Positions 28,689 through 37,694 are shown, counted from the stretch's first letter. The stretch: 64,000 nt of DNA from Insulibacter thermoxylanivorax (GCF_015472005.1 NZ_BMAQ01000030.1:1-64000); one strand, 5' to 3'. Numbers and translations are program-made. The notes: generated by a model from the letters alone, not told the origin.

Positions 28689-28727
28689 AGAACATTCGTT
28701 CTCACGAACAGCATCATATGTTACAAT
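28689..28727 (+). promoter_or_regulatory. rarA promoter with an overlapping LexA-like box
   Basis: The palindrome AGAAC-ATTC-GTTCT at 28689-28702 matches the LexA core GAAC-N4-GTTC. A -35-like TTCTCA (28699-28704), 17 bp and TACAAT (28722-28727) make the promoter, so the box overlaps the -35. It lies 53 bp before the rarA start. Confidence 0.5.
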
Positions 28728-28779
28728 GGATTCATGAAGAAACCCATGAAGATCAGGTCATATGAGGAGCCGGATAAAG

Positions 28780-30090
28780 ATGGATTTATTTACTTATCAA
28801 GCGGAACAGTCGCCTGCGGGTAAGCTGCTTGCCGACCGTATGCGGCCGGAGACGCTGGATGAATATATCGGACAAGAGCATATCGTCGGAGAAGGGAAAC
28901 TGCTGAGGCGTGCGATCGAGGCGGATCAATTGAGCTCCATCATCCTGTATGGACCGCCGGGATGCGGCAAGACGACGCTGGCGCATATCATCTCCAAGCA
29001 GACGAAGGCGGAGTTCGTCCAATTGAATGCCGTCGATGCCTCGGTCAAAGATGTGCGCCATGTGATCGACCAGGCGAAGATGAACCGCTCGATGTACGGG
29101 CGCAAGACGATCCTGTTCCTCGATGAGGTACACCGTTTCAACACCTCGCGTCAAGATGCGCTGCTGCCGGCGGTGGAGAAGGGGGACATCATCCTCATCG
29201 GTGCCACGACGGAGAATCCCTTTCACTATGTGAATGGTGCGCTGCTTTCCCGTTCGACGCTGTTCCAGCTGTATCCGCTCAATTATGAACACGCCTTGAT
29301 CGCCTTGCGGCGAGCGCTGGCTGATGAGCAGAAGGGGCTGGGGATGCTGCCGATCCAATGTGATGAAGAAGCGCTGATGCATATCGCTCGTACTGCGAAC
29401 GGGGATATTCGCCGGGCGCTGACGGCATTGGAACTGGCAGCGATGACTACGCCGCCGCGGTCGGACGGCACGATTCATATCACCCTTGGGATCGCTGAGG
29501 AATCGATTCGGAGGCCCTTGGTGCGGGCGGATGAATCGACGCAATATGACGTGCTGTCAGCATTTCATAAGAGCGTCCGCGGTTCCAGCGATGCGGCGCT
29601 GTTCTGGTTCATCTATGCCGTGGAGAAACTGGGCATGGATCCGATGGTGTTCATCCGCAGGCTCATCGTTGCCTGCAGCGAGGATATCGGCCTTGCGAAT
29701 CCGCAGGCAATGGTGCAAGCGGTGAGCGCGATGGAGGCCTATCATCGGATTGGCTGGCCGGAGGCGAAGTACAATATTGCCCAGGCAATACTCTTCGCCG
29801 TTGAAAGTCCAAAATCGAACTCGATCACCAAGGCGCTCAGCAAGATCTCCGAGACGATCGAACGCATCCGCTCGGCGGAGGTGCCCTTGCATCTGCGGGA
29901 TGCCCATTATAAGGGAGCGGAGCAGCTCGGTCATGTCGGCTATAAGTATCCGCATGATTACCCGGGCCACTATGTGGAACAACAATACCTGCCTGACCCG
30001 ATCAAGCATGAGGTGTTCTACGAAGCAGGAGAACTGGGCAGCGAAGCGAAGATTCGTTTGAATCAGCAGAATCGGCGGCGTTCGCGCTGA
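28780..30090 (+). CDS. rarA: Replication-associated recombination protein A (RarA/MgsA)
   Basis: RarA is an AAA+ clamp-loader-like ATPase that acts at stalled replication forks. Walker A is GPPGCGKTT and Walker B LFLDEVHRFNTSRQDALLPAVE; GATTENPFHYVNGALLSRS is the sensor region. The C-terminal MgsA tetramerisation domain contains DEALFWFIYAVE-like and LRDAHYKGAEQLGHVGYKYPHD sequence. ATG 28780 (436 residues) follows aggag by 10 nt; the in-frame ATG at 28762 overlaps that SD. The gene has its own promoter after the tcdA terminator. Confidence 0.95.
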   Translation: MDLFTYQAEQSPAGKLLADRMRPETLDEYIGQEHIVGEGKLLRRAIEADQLSSIILYGPPGCGKTTLAHIISKQTKAEFVQLNAVDASVKDVRHVIDQAKMNRSMYGRKTILFLDEVHRFNTSRQDALLPAVEKGDIILIGATTENPFHYVNGALLSRSTLFQLYPLNYEHALIALRRALADEQKGLGMLPIQCDEEALMHIARTANGDIRRALTALELAAMTTPPRSDGTIHITLGIAEESIRRPLVRADESTQYDVLSAFHKSVRGSSDAALFWFIYAVEKLGMDPMVFIRRLIVACSEDIGLANPQAMVQAVSAMEAYHRIGWPEAKYNIAQAILFAVESPKSNSITKALSKISETIERIRSAEVPLHLRDAHYKGAEQLGHVGYKYPHDYPGHYVEQQYLPDPIKHEVFYEAGELGSEAKIRLNQQNRRRSR

Positions 30091-30132
30091 TCTGAATGAT
30101 AAGCGGTCGGAAGGATGATCTAAGCTTTTGTC

Positions 30133-30165
30133 AGCGCGGTTCCTCATGAGGAATCGCGCTGATTT
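30133..30165. terminator. Palindromic terminator between convergent rarA and DUF5808 gene
   Basis: AGCGCGgTTCCTCATGAGGAAtCGCGCT at 30133-30160 is a nearly perfect palindrome; GATTTT follows on the + strand. It overlaps the last codons of the minus-strand gene ending at 30144, so the sequence is shared by coding and termination. Confidence 0.7.
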
Positions 30166-31067
30166 TCTAAGAATTTTTGCTGTAAGATGTTGTACCATCG
30201 TTCGGTCTGCTGTGGATTCTCATCATTGTAATAAATATAGAGATCCGGCAGTTTAATCTGCAGATAGGGCGGATGTGCTTTGAAGATATACAGCCTGGCT
30301 TTGCCAAGTTCCCTCAAACGAAAGATTCCGCGCGCATAACGATCCGTCGCTTCACCATTCAACCTGAGGCCGGAAGGTATTTCTTCGACTAAAGAGAGAT
30401 CTTCGATCTCATCTATCGCAAAGGCATAGTTATACATCGGGTAATGAATCTCCACCTGCTCTTCCGTAATGTTCATTACCGGCGACGTTAATTCGGAACG
30501 AATCAACATAAAGGATACGCCGACGATGATCCCGAGAATCAGCACAGCGGTTCCTCCCATGATCATCTTCCCTGCCGCGGTTCCGGTGTTCAGCGTCATG
30601 CCTGTGCCGATTCGCTTGTCTACGAATACTCTAGGATCCTTAGGATTATGATAGGTGAAACCGTTCCCCCAATAATCATCGCCGTCTTTCGGTCCATCGG
30701 GACCGAGGTTTACATACCATTCTTGCCTTCGCTTCAGATCGAGCAGTTCACGGAATGAGCGGCGAAACGAAGCGGTGACGACCAAGATAAAGGTGCTCAT
30801 CCACAGCAGAAAATAGACCGTCTGAAAAGCCATCCACTTCTGCAGCAAGAGGAGAGGCCAGACCAGGATCAGTGCCATCACCGTACTGATCACAAGAAGC
30901 TGTTTGCGATAGCGTTCCCGGATTTGTCTCACCGGCTCAATATCGGCTGCATGGGCAGGCAGCAGGATGCCTAATAACTGCCCGTCTTTATATCGCGATT
31001 GCGACAGATACACAGCCAAGAAGATGACATAGAAGATAACCGCACTAAAAAGTAAGACCCACGTCAA
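30144..31067 (-). CDS. DUF5808 membrane protein
   Basis: Not assigned a function. The 307 residues show an N-terminal span (about 2-21), two central spans (about 57-75 and 82-102), and a soluble segment with DDYWGNGFTYHNPKDPRVFV and KRIGTGMTLN. That segment is the DUF5808 signature seen in Bacillota membrane proteins that often also carry DUF1648. A fourth span (about 170-190) follows, then a C-terminal domain (about 195-300) resembling bacterial PH-like domains. Start is TTG at 31067 with gggggagat 7 nt upstream. It is transcribed alone, against rarA. Confidence 0.75.
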   Translation of the reverse strand: MTWVLLFSAVIFYVIFLAVYLSQSRYKDGQLLGILLPAHAADIEPVRQIRERYRKQLLVISTVMALILVWPLLLLQKWMAFQTVYFLLWMSTFILVVTASFRRSFRELLDLKRRQEWYVNLGPDGPKDGDDYWGNGFTYHNPKDPRVFVDKRIGTGMTLNTGTAAGKMIMGGTAVLILGIIVGVSFMLIRSELTSPVMNITEEQVEIHYPMYNYAFAIDEIEDLSLVEEIPSGLRLNGEATDRYARGIFRLRELGKARLYIFKAHPPYLQIKLPDLYIYYNDENPQQTERWYNILQQKFLENQRDSS

Positions 31068-31306
31068 GATGATCTCCCCCTTCTTTCATAGATACCCGAA
31101 TAACCAATATACCCGAATCACAATGGGCGTCCCAAGGATAGGCGTCCCAAGGCCTGCAATGCTTTATTGCTATCATGTGATATTTTGCTTGCTATTATAT
31201 AACGAAAGACAGTTGATTCCGTTTCGTACAATTTTCAAAAATATGGTCTTCTGAACAGCGACCGCAGTTAGCGCCCAAACCCATTCCTATTAAAGGGAAA
31301 GAATGG

Positions 31307-31312
31307 TATAAT
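31307..31312 (+). promoter_or_regulatory. -10 element upstream of the 31363 gene
   Basis: A perfect TATAAT; the -35 17 bp upstream (TTCCTA) is poor. The divergent 295-bp region before it also holds a duplicated ggcgtcccaagg (about 31124-31151). Confidence 0.45.
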
Positions 31313-31362
31313 GTTATTCAATTGAAATTCAAATCCATAGTTTAATAGGAAGCGGGTGACGG

Positions 31363-32100
31363 TTGTTGCGCAAGAAATGGGATGAGCAAACCAAACTGCA
31401 ATTGGGCATGCTGATCAAGAATCAACTTGATATGCACGTCAAATTAAACGACGCAGTCGATCGGGCTGCAGAAATCCTTCAAGCTCCCAGATCAACCTGC
31501 ATGAACTATTGGCAAAAAGAACTGAAAAACCTCGACTGGTCCCAGGAGAATCCGTTGCTGTCCGTGAAGAAATCCGGTGATTCCGCCGGCAGGAAGCCGC
31601 GTGCTTCCGACCAGGCTCAACAGAGACAAGCTGAGCAGACCCAAGCATTGCGATCCCTGCTCTACAGACTTCGGACGAGCGAATCCAGGATGCGCGAGCT
31701 GTACTATCAAACGGGGGTTCTGCTGAACGAATACGCTTCTCTGCTTAAGGAGCTGGCAGCAACCATTGATCATCAAGGGAGCGCTGAGGAAGAGCAGACG
31801 GACTTGATCTATAGTTCGTCTCAGGCGCTGACGGCCAAAGATCTTGCCGCAGGGGATATCGTACGCATTCATCAACATATCTGGCAGGATTACTACTATA
31901 TCTGTGAGATTGATAATGATATCGTATACGGGTACAAATTAAATAAAAATCTGCGCATCCGCCGCAAGTCCAAGAAGAAAATCATCACCCAGGAGATGCT
32001 GCAATTCTGCAAAATCGTCCAGCAGAATGTTTCCATGGAAGAAGTATCGTCTGAGGAGTCAGATGATCAGGAGTCGGATGCCAAGCGAGAAGCAAAATGA
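31363..32100 (+). CDS. Uncharacterised protein with possible N-terminal Myb/RsfA-like domain
   Basis: I do not recognise a named gene. Residues 5-52 (WDEQTKLQLGMLIKNQLDMH through STCMNYWQKELK) have the spacing of tryptophans and helices of a Myb/SANT-type DNA-binding domain, as in the RsfA/YlbO group. A basic, Gln-rich linker and a predicted coiled coil (about 85-140) follow. A short beta-rich segment (AGDIVRIHQHIWQDYYYICE) precedes a Lys/Arg patch and an acidic tail. Start is one of two tandem TTG codons at 31363/31366 after ggaagcggg. TATAAT at 31307-31312 and a terminator at 32138-32160 make it a single-gene unit. Confidence 0.65.
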   Translation: MLRKKWDEQTKLQLGMLIKNQLDMHVKLNDAVDRAAEILQAPRSTCMNYWQKELKNLDWSQENPLLSVKKSGDSAGRKPRASDQAQQRQAEQTQALRSLLYRLRTSESRMRELYYQTGVLLNEYASLLKELAATIDHQGSAEEEQTDLIYSSSQALTAKDLAAGDIVRIHQHIWQDYYYICEIDNDIVYGYKLNKNLRIRRKSKKKIITQEMLQFCKIVQQNVSMEEVSSEESDDQESDAKREAK

Positions 32101-32137
32101 ATGATGATTCGCCTTCGGCTAAGATCCCGTCATGATG

Positions 32138-32160
32138 ATCCGGTTTCGGCCGGATTTTTT
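32138..32160 (+). terminator. Rho-independent terminator
   Basis: ATCCGG (32138-32143) pairs with CCGGAT (32150-32155), followed by six T. It ends the unit that starts at 31363. Confidence 0.8.
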
Positions 32161-32263
32161 ATGTCAATTTTCGAATTTACATGTTTATACTCGGTTTCGA
32201 AACAGTTACAATGACTAGGGATCTTCTTCTGAAGAAGCAAAGAGTATTAAGGGGGCACTAGAC

Positions 32264-33868
32264 TTGAAAAAGCTCATTCACATCAGCATTGCCTTGATCT
32301 TGTTCACCTTCGTCCTGCTGTCAGGCTGCGCGTCGCACCCGGGCGAGGCGGAACGGGAAAGGGGGCGGGCGGAGGATGAGTTGATCTTGGCGATCGGCAC
32401 GGAACCGGAGGGGGGATTTGACCCAACGCTCGGTTGGGGGCGCTACGGCTCTCCGCTCTTTCAGAGTACACTTCTTAAGCGGGACCATGAGATGAGGATT
32501 ACCTATGATCTGGCCGCTGATTATTCGCTGAGCGATGACGGCAGATTGTGGACGGTGCGCTTACGGGAGGATGCGAAGTTCTCCGACGGCCGGCCCGTCA
32601 CTGCAGAGGACGTTGTCTTCACCTTCGAGACGGCAGCAACGAATGGATCGACGATCGATCTGAGCAATCTTAAGCAAGTCCGCGCGAAAGGTTCGTATGA
32701 AGTTGAATTCGAACTCCATGAGCCCCAGTCTACCTTCATCACGCTGCTGATCTCATTGGGCATTGTACCCAAGCATGCTTACGGGCCGAATTACGCCGGC
32801 CAGCCGATTGGCTCCGGACCGTATCAGCTTGTGCAGTGGGACCGCGGTCAGCAGCTCATCGTGGAAGTGAATCCCGAATACTACGGGGAGAAGCCTTTCT
32901 TCCGCAGACTTACCTTCTTGTTCTTGCAGGAAGATGCGGCTTTGGCAGCGGCACGGGCAGGAGAAGTGGATATCGCGGCGATTCCGCCGGTTTATACAAG
33001 AACCTCGGTTCCAGGGATGAAGATCGTCGATATTCAGACGGTGGATAACCGGGGGATTATGTTCCCATATGTGCCCTCAGGGAGGGTTACGGAAGAAGGA
33101 TACCCCATCGGCAATGATGTTACCAGCGATCTGGCGATTCGCCGCGCAGTAAGTGTCGCCATCGACCGCGAGGCCTTGGTGGACGGGATCTTGGAAGGTT
33201 ACGGCACCCCTGCCTATACGATCAATGATCAGCTGCCGTGGTGGAATCCGGAGACGGTATTCCCCGACGGCGATATCGAGGAAGCGAAGCGGATCTTGGC
33301 AGAAGCCGGCTGGATCGACGAGGACGGAGACGGCATCGCGGAGCGGGAAGGCGTACGGGCCTCCTTCACCCTGCTGTATCCATCTAATGATCGAACGAGA
33401 CAATCGCTGGCGCTTACGGTTGCGGACATGGTCAAACCGGCGGGGATCGAGATCATCGTCGAGGGCAAGAGCTGGGATGAATTGAAGAAGCGGATGCATG
33501 CCGACGCCGTGATGTTCGGCTGGGGAAGTCATGATCCCATCGAGATGTATTATGTGTACAGCAGCCGTTACCAAGGGGTGGACTATTTTAACCCAGGTTA
33601 TTACAGCAATGAGACCGTGGATCGTTATATGGAGCAGGCGCTTCGTGCAGTGAGCGAGGAAGAAGCGCATGAATATTGGCGGCAGGCGCAGTGGGACGGC
33701 GAGACGGGCGTCAGCTTCCATGGGGATGCGGCTTGGGCATGGCTGGTGAATATCGATCATGTCTACCTCGTTCATGAGAAGCTGGATATTGGCCGGCAGG
33801 GGATCCATCCTCACGGCCACGGCTGGCCGATCACGGACAATATCGCCTCCTGGCGCTGGGCGGAATAG
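32264..33868 (+). CDS. Nickel/peptide ABC transporter substrate-binding lipoprotein
   Basis: A family 5 extracellular solute-binding protein (DppA/NikA/CntA type). The signal peptide ends in the lipobox LSGC with C22 as the lipid anchor. The mature part has GWGRYGSPLFQSTLLKRD, the family core LSDDGRLWTVRLREDAKFSD with DVVFTFE, SGPYQLVQWDRG, and RRAVSVAIDREALVDGILEG. The C-terminus is His-rich (HPHGHGW). This subgroup is usually annotated as nickel-binding, but peptide or opine-metal uptake is equally possible. Start is TTG at 32264 after aaggggg. It is first in an operon of SBP, two permeases and two ATPases. Confidence 0.85.
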   Translation: MKKLIHISIALILFTFVLLSGCASHPGEAERERGRAEDELILAIGTEPEGGFDPTLGWGRYGSPLFQSTLLKRDHEMRITYDLAADYSLSDDGRLWTVRLREDAKFSDGRPVTAEDVVFTFETAATNGSTIDLSNLKQVRAKGSYEVEFELHEPQSTFITLLISLGIVPKHAYGPNYAGQPIGSGPYQLVQWDRGQQLIVEVNPEYYGEKPFFRRLTFLFLQEDAALAAARAGEVDIAAIPPVYTRTSVPGMKIVDIQTVDNRGIMFPYVPSGRVTEEGYPIGNDVTSDLAIRRAVSVAIDREALVDGILEGYGTPAYTINDQLPWWNPETVFPDGDIEEAKRILAEAGWIDEDGDGIAEREGVRASFTLLYPSNDRTRQSLALTVADMVKPAGIEIIVEGKSWDELKKRMHADAVMFGWGSHDPIEMYYVYSSRYQGVDYFNPGYYSNETVDRYMEQALRAVSEEEAHEYWRQAQWDGETGVSFHGDAAWAWLVNIDHVYLVHEKLDIGRQGIHPHGHGWPITDNIASWRWAE

Positions 33869-33924
33869 GATGCATCGGTTAATCGGTCAGAACAGGCACG
33901 GGATTGGAACGGAGAGGTGTTGCA

Positions 33925-34926
33925 TTGAAGAGACACTTGTACAGCTTAAGCAGATGGCTCGGCATGAAGCTTATACGTTTGATTCTGTTACTATTGGTGC
34001 TCAGCATCGCTGTGTTCTGGCTGGTCAGTCTGTCGCCGATCGATCCGGTACAGGCTTACATAGGCGCTGATGTGATGCGGGTCGGACCCGAACAGCGGCA
34101 GGCGATCGCCGAATATTGGGGGCTGAACGATCCGCCGGCAGAGCGTTACATCCGCTGGCTCTCTGCGGTCCTGCACGGCGATCTGGGAACCTCCATGATC
34201 TACCGGGCGCCGGCGGCGGAGGTGATCGCTGAGAAATTCACGCATTCCTTGGCCTTGATGGCAGCGGCTTGGCTGCTTACAGGAGTGTTCGGTTTCCTGC
34301 TCGGCATCCTGGCGGCATTGTATCATAACCGCTGGCCGGATCGCCTGATCACTTGGTACTGTTACACGATCGCTTCCACGCCGACCTTCTGGATCGGGCT
34401 CCTGCTGCTTGTGGTCTTCGCCGTCTGGCTCGGCTGGTTCCCAATCGGTCTCAGCGTGCCGGCCGGCCGGCTGGCCGCGGAAGTGTCGCTGCTCGACCGG
34501 ATCCATCATATGATCCTGCCTGCACTTACCCTCAGCTTAATCGGTCTCGCTCCGATCGCTATGCATACGAGGGAGAAGCTGCTTGATGTGTTCGCCAGCG
34601 ACTATATCACCTATGCGCGAGCCCGCGGTGAGAAGGGCTTCTCGCTTGTGCTGAGACACGGTCTGCGCAATATCGCCCTGCCCGCCGTTACGCTGCAGTT
34701 CACCTCCTTCGGTGAATTGTTCGGAGGCGCGGTGCTGGCCGAGCAGGTCTTCTCCTATCCCGGCCTGGGACAAGCCGCGGTTCAATCGGGGCTGCGCGGC
34801 GATATACCGTTGCTTGTCGGCATTGTGCTGTGCAGCGCGGTCTTCGTTGCCTGCGGCAACATGATCGCTGACCTCTTGTACCGGTTCATCGATCCCCGGA
34901 TGCGAAGGGGGGAAGGAGCGGGATGA
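33925..34926 (+). CDS. Nickel/peptide ABC transporter permease, NikB/OppB type
   Basis: The inner permease of the importer, 333 residues from TTG 33925, which follows ggagagg by 7 nt (an earlier in-frame TTG at 33904 would place the SD inside the gene). It has an N-terminal span, the OppB-type periplasmic segment (SPIDPVQAYIG, GLNDPPAERYIRWLSAVLHGDLG), then five spans. The EAA motif, which contacts the ATPase, is DYITYARARGEKGFSLVLRHGLRN. The stop overlaps the next permease by 4 bp. Confidence 0.9.
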   Translation: MKRHLYSLSRWLGMKLIRLILLLLVLSIAVFWLVSLSPIDPVQAYIGADVMRVGPEQRQAIAEYWGLNDPPAERYIRWLSAVLHGDLGTSMIYRAPAAEVIAEKFTHSLALMAAAWLLTGVFGFLLGILAALYHNRWPDRLITWYCYTIASTPTFWIGLLLLVVFAVWLGWFPIGLSVPAGRLAAEVSLLDRIHHMILPALTLSLIGLAPIAMHTREKLLDVFASDYITYARARGEKGFSLVLRHGLRNIALPAVTLQFTSFGELFGGAVLAEQVFSYPGLGQAAVQSGLRGDIPLLVGIVLCSAVFVACGNMIADLLYRFIDPRMRRGEGAG

Positions 34927-35795
34927 GGCATTATCGGCATCCGCTTAGGCGGCATAGACTTCCGAGGCATATGTTCCGGACCGGAAGGCAGCGGGCGATA
35001 GCTGTACTCCTCTTAACGGCCTTTGTTCTGTCTATCGTTGTGTTGGCCGGCTATATGATCGATGACAGCCGGCTGGCAACCCGGCCTGAGCTGCGCCATC
35101 AGGCTCCTTCGCTTGACCATTGGTTCGGTACGGATTGGCTGGGCAGGGATATGTTCCTGCGGACGGTGAAGGGCCTGGCCATCAGCATTCAGGCGGGGGT
35201 CATCGCCGCGGCGGCAAGCACTCTGATCGCAGCGGTGATGGGCATGCTGGCAGCGCTGAGGGGCCGGTTCTTGGATCGGATGATCACTTGGTTGATCGAT
35301 TTTTTCTTAAGTGTGCCGCATCTTGTCACCCTCATCCTCATCGCTTATATCAGCGGCGGGGGACTTAAGGGTGTCGTGCTGGGCATCGCCCTCACTCATT
35401 GGCCCAGTCTCGCTCGAGTCATCCGTGCGGAGGCTTGGCAGCTCAAGTCGGCGGAGTTCGTGCAGATCTCCCGCAAGCTGGGCCGTTCACGCCGCTGGAT
35501 CGCAGTCCATCATATCCTTCCTCATCTGATGCCGCAGATCATGATCGGCTTCGTGCTGATGTTCCCGCACGCCATCCTGCATGAGGCCTCGATCACCTTC
35601 CTGGGGCTGGGGTTGTCCCCCCATCAGCCGGCGATCGGCATCATCCTCAATGAGTCGATGCAGTACCTGTCGACGGGTTCCTGGTGGCTGGCGATCTTCC
35701 CCGGCGCTGCTCTAGTCATCGTCGTTCGGCTGTTCAGCATCGCTGGAGAGAAGTTGCGGCAATGGTTTGATCCGGATCGTGTATGGAGAAGATGA
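34923..35795 (+). CDS. Nickel/peptide ABC transporter permease, NikC/OppC type
   Basis: The partner permease, 290 residues. It has a first span (RQRAIAVLLLTAFVLSIVVLAG), the OppC-type HQAPSLDHWFGTDWLGRDMFLR segment, and the EAA-type loop EFVQISRKLGRSRRWIAVHHILPH. FLGLGLSPHQPAIGIILNES is also typical of OppC/NikC proteins. It overlaps the preceding gene by 4 bp, so the two are translationally coupled and presumably form a heterodimer. Confidence 0.9.
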   Translation: MRHYRHPLRRHRLPRHMFRTGRQRAIAVLLLTAFVLSIVVLAGYMIDDSRLATRPELRHQAPSLDHWFGTDWLGRDMFLRTVKGLAISIQAGVIAAAASTLIAAVMGMLAALRGRFLDRMITWLIDFFLSVPHLVTLILIAYISGGGLKGVVLGIALTHWPSLARVIRAEAWQLKSAEFVQISRKLGRSRRWIAVHHILPHLMPQIMIGFVLMFPHAILHEASITFLGLGLSPHQPAIGIILNESMQYLSTGSWWLAIFPGAALVIVVRLFSIAGEKLRQWFDPDRVWRR

Positions 35796-35804
35796 TGCGC
35801 ATAA

Positions 35805-35930
35805 GTATCTATGAGATTCAGAATCTATAATTTAGAATCTATAATCAAGAAACTATGATTCAGAATTATTAACGCTATATTCCATAAAATAGAAATTATG
35901 AACTGCAGTCAGAATCTACGATCTACGAGA
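35805..35930. repeat. AT-rich spacer with short direct repeats inside the ABC operon
   Basis: Unlike the GC-rich genes on both sides, this gap is strongly AT-rich and repeats agaatctataat at 35820-35831 and 35834-35845, with a variant agaatctacgat at 35911-35922. No promoter-quality pair of hexamers or hairpin was identified. Confidence 0.5.
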
Positions 35931-35942
35931 GGAGTTCAGAGG

Positions 35943-36869
35943 ATGGCGATCTTGGAAGTGCGCGGTCTAGAGCTTACGCTGACCCGATCGATGCGCGGAT
36001 TCCGGCGGCAAGAGGTGAAGGTGCTCGACGGGCTGGATCTGCAGGTCGAGGCGGCCGGAATCACGGCGGTGGTCGGAGCGAGCGGATCAGGGAAGAGCCT
36101 GCTTGCCCACGCCGTCTTAGGGATCTTGCCGGAAGAGGCGAAGCTCGAGGGCGAGCTCTTATACAAAGGAGAGCCGCTCACCTTGCAGCGGCAGGAGGAA
36201 TTGCGCGGACGGGAGATCGTTCTGGTGCCGCAATCGGTGTCCTATCTGAATCCGACGATGCGCGTAGGCCGCCAAGTACGCGGTGTGCACCTGGACAAGG
36301 AGAAGCAGCGGGTGAAGCAGCGGCAAGCCTTTGCCCGCTATGGTCTGTCGCAGGAAACAGAGCGGCTCTATCCCTTCGAGCTTTCCGGCGGTATGGCGAG
36401 ACGGGTGCTGCTCGCGGCGGCGACGATCAGTGAGGCGCAGCTGATCATCGCCGATGAGCCAACCCCCGGTTTGCCGCAGGAAGGGGTGCAGGAAGCGCTG
36501 AACCATCTGCGTGAACTCGCTGACGAAGGAAGCGGCGTGCTGCTGATCACCCATGATATCGCAGCGGCTCTAACCGTCGCCGATCGCATCGTCGTCTTCT
36601 ATGCCGGCACCTCTGTGGAAGCCGCTCGTGCTTCTGATTTTGCCGGCGGGGGTGAAGCGCTGCGCCATCCATACAGCCGCGCGCTGTGGCAGGCTTTGCC
36701 GCAGAACGGTTTCCAGACGCTGCCGGGCGTACAGCCCCTGCCCCATGAGCGTCCACAGGGCTGTCACTTCGCACCGCGGTGTCCCATGGCGACGGAAGAA
36801 TGTGCGGCGGCAAGGCCGAATCGCCGTGAACTTCGGGGCGGATGGGTGAGATGCTTCCATGCGACTTGA
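35943..36869 (+). CDS. Nickel/peptide ABC transporter ATPase, NikD/OppD type
   Basis: An ABC ATPase of 308 residues from ATG 35943 (aggag about 9 nt upstream; the longer frame from 35898 has no SD). It has Walker A VVGASGSGKSLL, the Q-loop VPQSVSYLNPT, signature LSGGMARRVLLAAA and Walker B LIIADEPTPGL. A C-terminal oligopeptide-transporter domain carries the cysteines GCHFAPRCPMATEEC that bind a Fe-S cluster or structural metal in OppD-like proteins. It overlaps the second ATPase by 11 bp. Confidence 0.9.
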   Translation: MAILEVRGLELTLTRSMRGFRRQEVKVLDGLDLQVEAAGITAVVGASGSGKSLLAHAVLGILPEEAKLEGELLYKGEPLTLQRQEELRGREIVLVPQSVSYLNPTMRVGRQVRGVHLDKEKQRVKQRQAFARYGLSQETERLYPFELSGGMARRVLLAAATISEAQLIIADEPTPGLPQEGVQEALNHLRELADEGSGVLLITHDIAAALTVADRIVVFYAGTSVEAARASDFAGGGEALRHPYSRALWQALPQNGFQTLPGVQPLPHERPQGCHFAPRCPMATEECAAARPNRRELRGGWVRCFHAT

Positions 36870-37470
36870 GGGACGAGGCTTAGGCTGGCGATACGGCCGG
36901 GAAAGCTGGCTGTTCCGGGAATACGACATCTCCATAAGCGCCGGTGAGGTCGTCGGCTTGATCGGTCCGAGCGGCAGCGGCAAGACGACCCTCGGACGCA
37001 TCTTAGCCGGCTATATCAGGCCGCTTGCCGGTACGGTAACCCTTGACGGCGATCCCTTGCCGCAGACAGGGTATCATCCGGTGCAGATGGTCTTCCAGCA
37101 TCCTGAACAGGCGGTGAATCCCCGCTGGACGGTCAGCCGAATCCTGCAGGAGAGCGGGCCGCTGGATGAGGCGTTGAACGAAGCCCTTGGCATATCCCCA
37201 GCTTGGCTGGACAGGAGGCCGCATGAATTGTCCGGCGGTGAGCTGCAGCGCATCTGCATCGCACGCGCCCTCGCTCCCGGCACGCGCTTCTTGATCGCAG
37301 ATGAGATCACTGCGATGCTCGATGCGATCTTGCAAGCTCAGGTGTGGCAGGGGATCCTGCATGAGGCGGAGAAGCGCCGCATCGGCATCCTGGCGATCAG
37401 CCATGACCGCCGGCTTCTGGAGCGGATCTGCACTCGCATCATCGAGTGGCCGCAGCGGGGCAGCAGCTGA
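36859..37470 (+). CDS. Nickel/peptide ABC transporter ATPase, NikE/OppF type, short
   Basis: The second ATPase of the importer, 203 residues. It has Walker A LIGPSGSGKTT, Q-loop MVFQHPEQAVNP, signature LSGGELQRICIARAL, Walker B LIADEITAMLD and the switch histidine ISHDRR. It ends right after the nucleotide-binding domain and lacks the 50-120-residue C-terminal extension common in OppF/NikE. The 11-bp overlap with the first ATPase gene supports coupled translation. It is the last gene of the operon. Confidence 0.88.
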   Translation: MRLEGRGLGWRYGRESWLFREYDISISAGEVVGLIGPSGSGKTTLGRILAGYIRPLAGTVTLDGDPLPQTGYHPVQMVFQHPEQAVNPRWTVSRILQESGPLDEALNEALGISPAWLDRRPHELSGGELQRICIARALAPGTRFLIADEITAMLDAILQAQVWQGILHEAEKRRIGILAISHDRRLLERICTRIIEWPQRGSS

Positions 37471-37597
37471 TAGGCATAGTGGACAGCTATGAACGAAGCC
37501 TCGTCTTGTTCATCGAGATGAAGATCTGTAGGAGATACGATGCGGATGTGAACCGTGCGAGGAGATGGAGCAGGCACAATAAATCGAGCAGACACAT

Positions 37598-37694
37598 AAA
37601 ATCCACCGCACATCATTCGAACGGCTCCCTTATAAAACTGATCAAGCAGGATGATCTTAAGGAGCTGTTCTTCGATGGACTGCGGTGGATTTTT
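37598..37694. terminator. Long bidirectional hairpin between the ABC operon and mnmA
   Basis: AAAATCCACCGCA (37598-37610) is fully complementary to TGCGGTGGATTTT (37681-37693). Inside, gaacggctcc pairs with ggagctgttc (one G-U). A-run before and T-run after let it stop transcription from both sides. 37471-37597 and 37695-37845 hold no gene that I can support. Confidence 0.75.
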
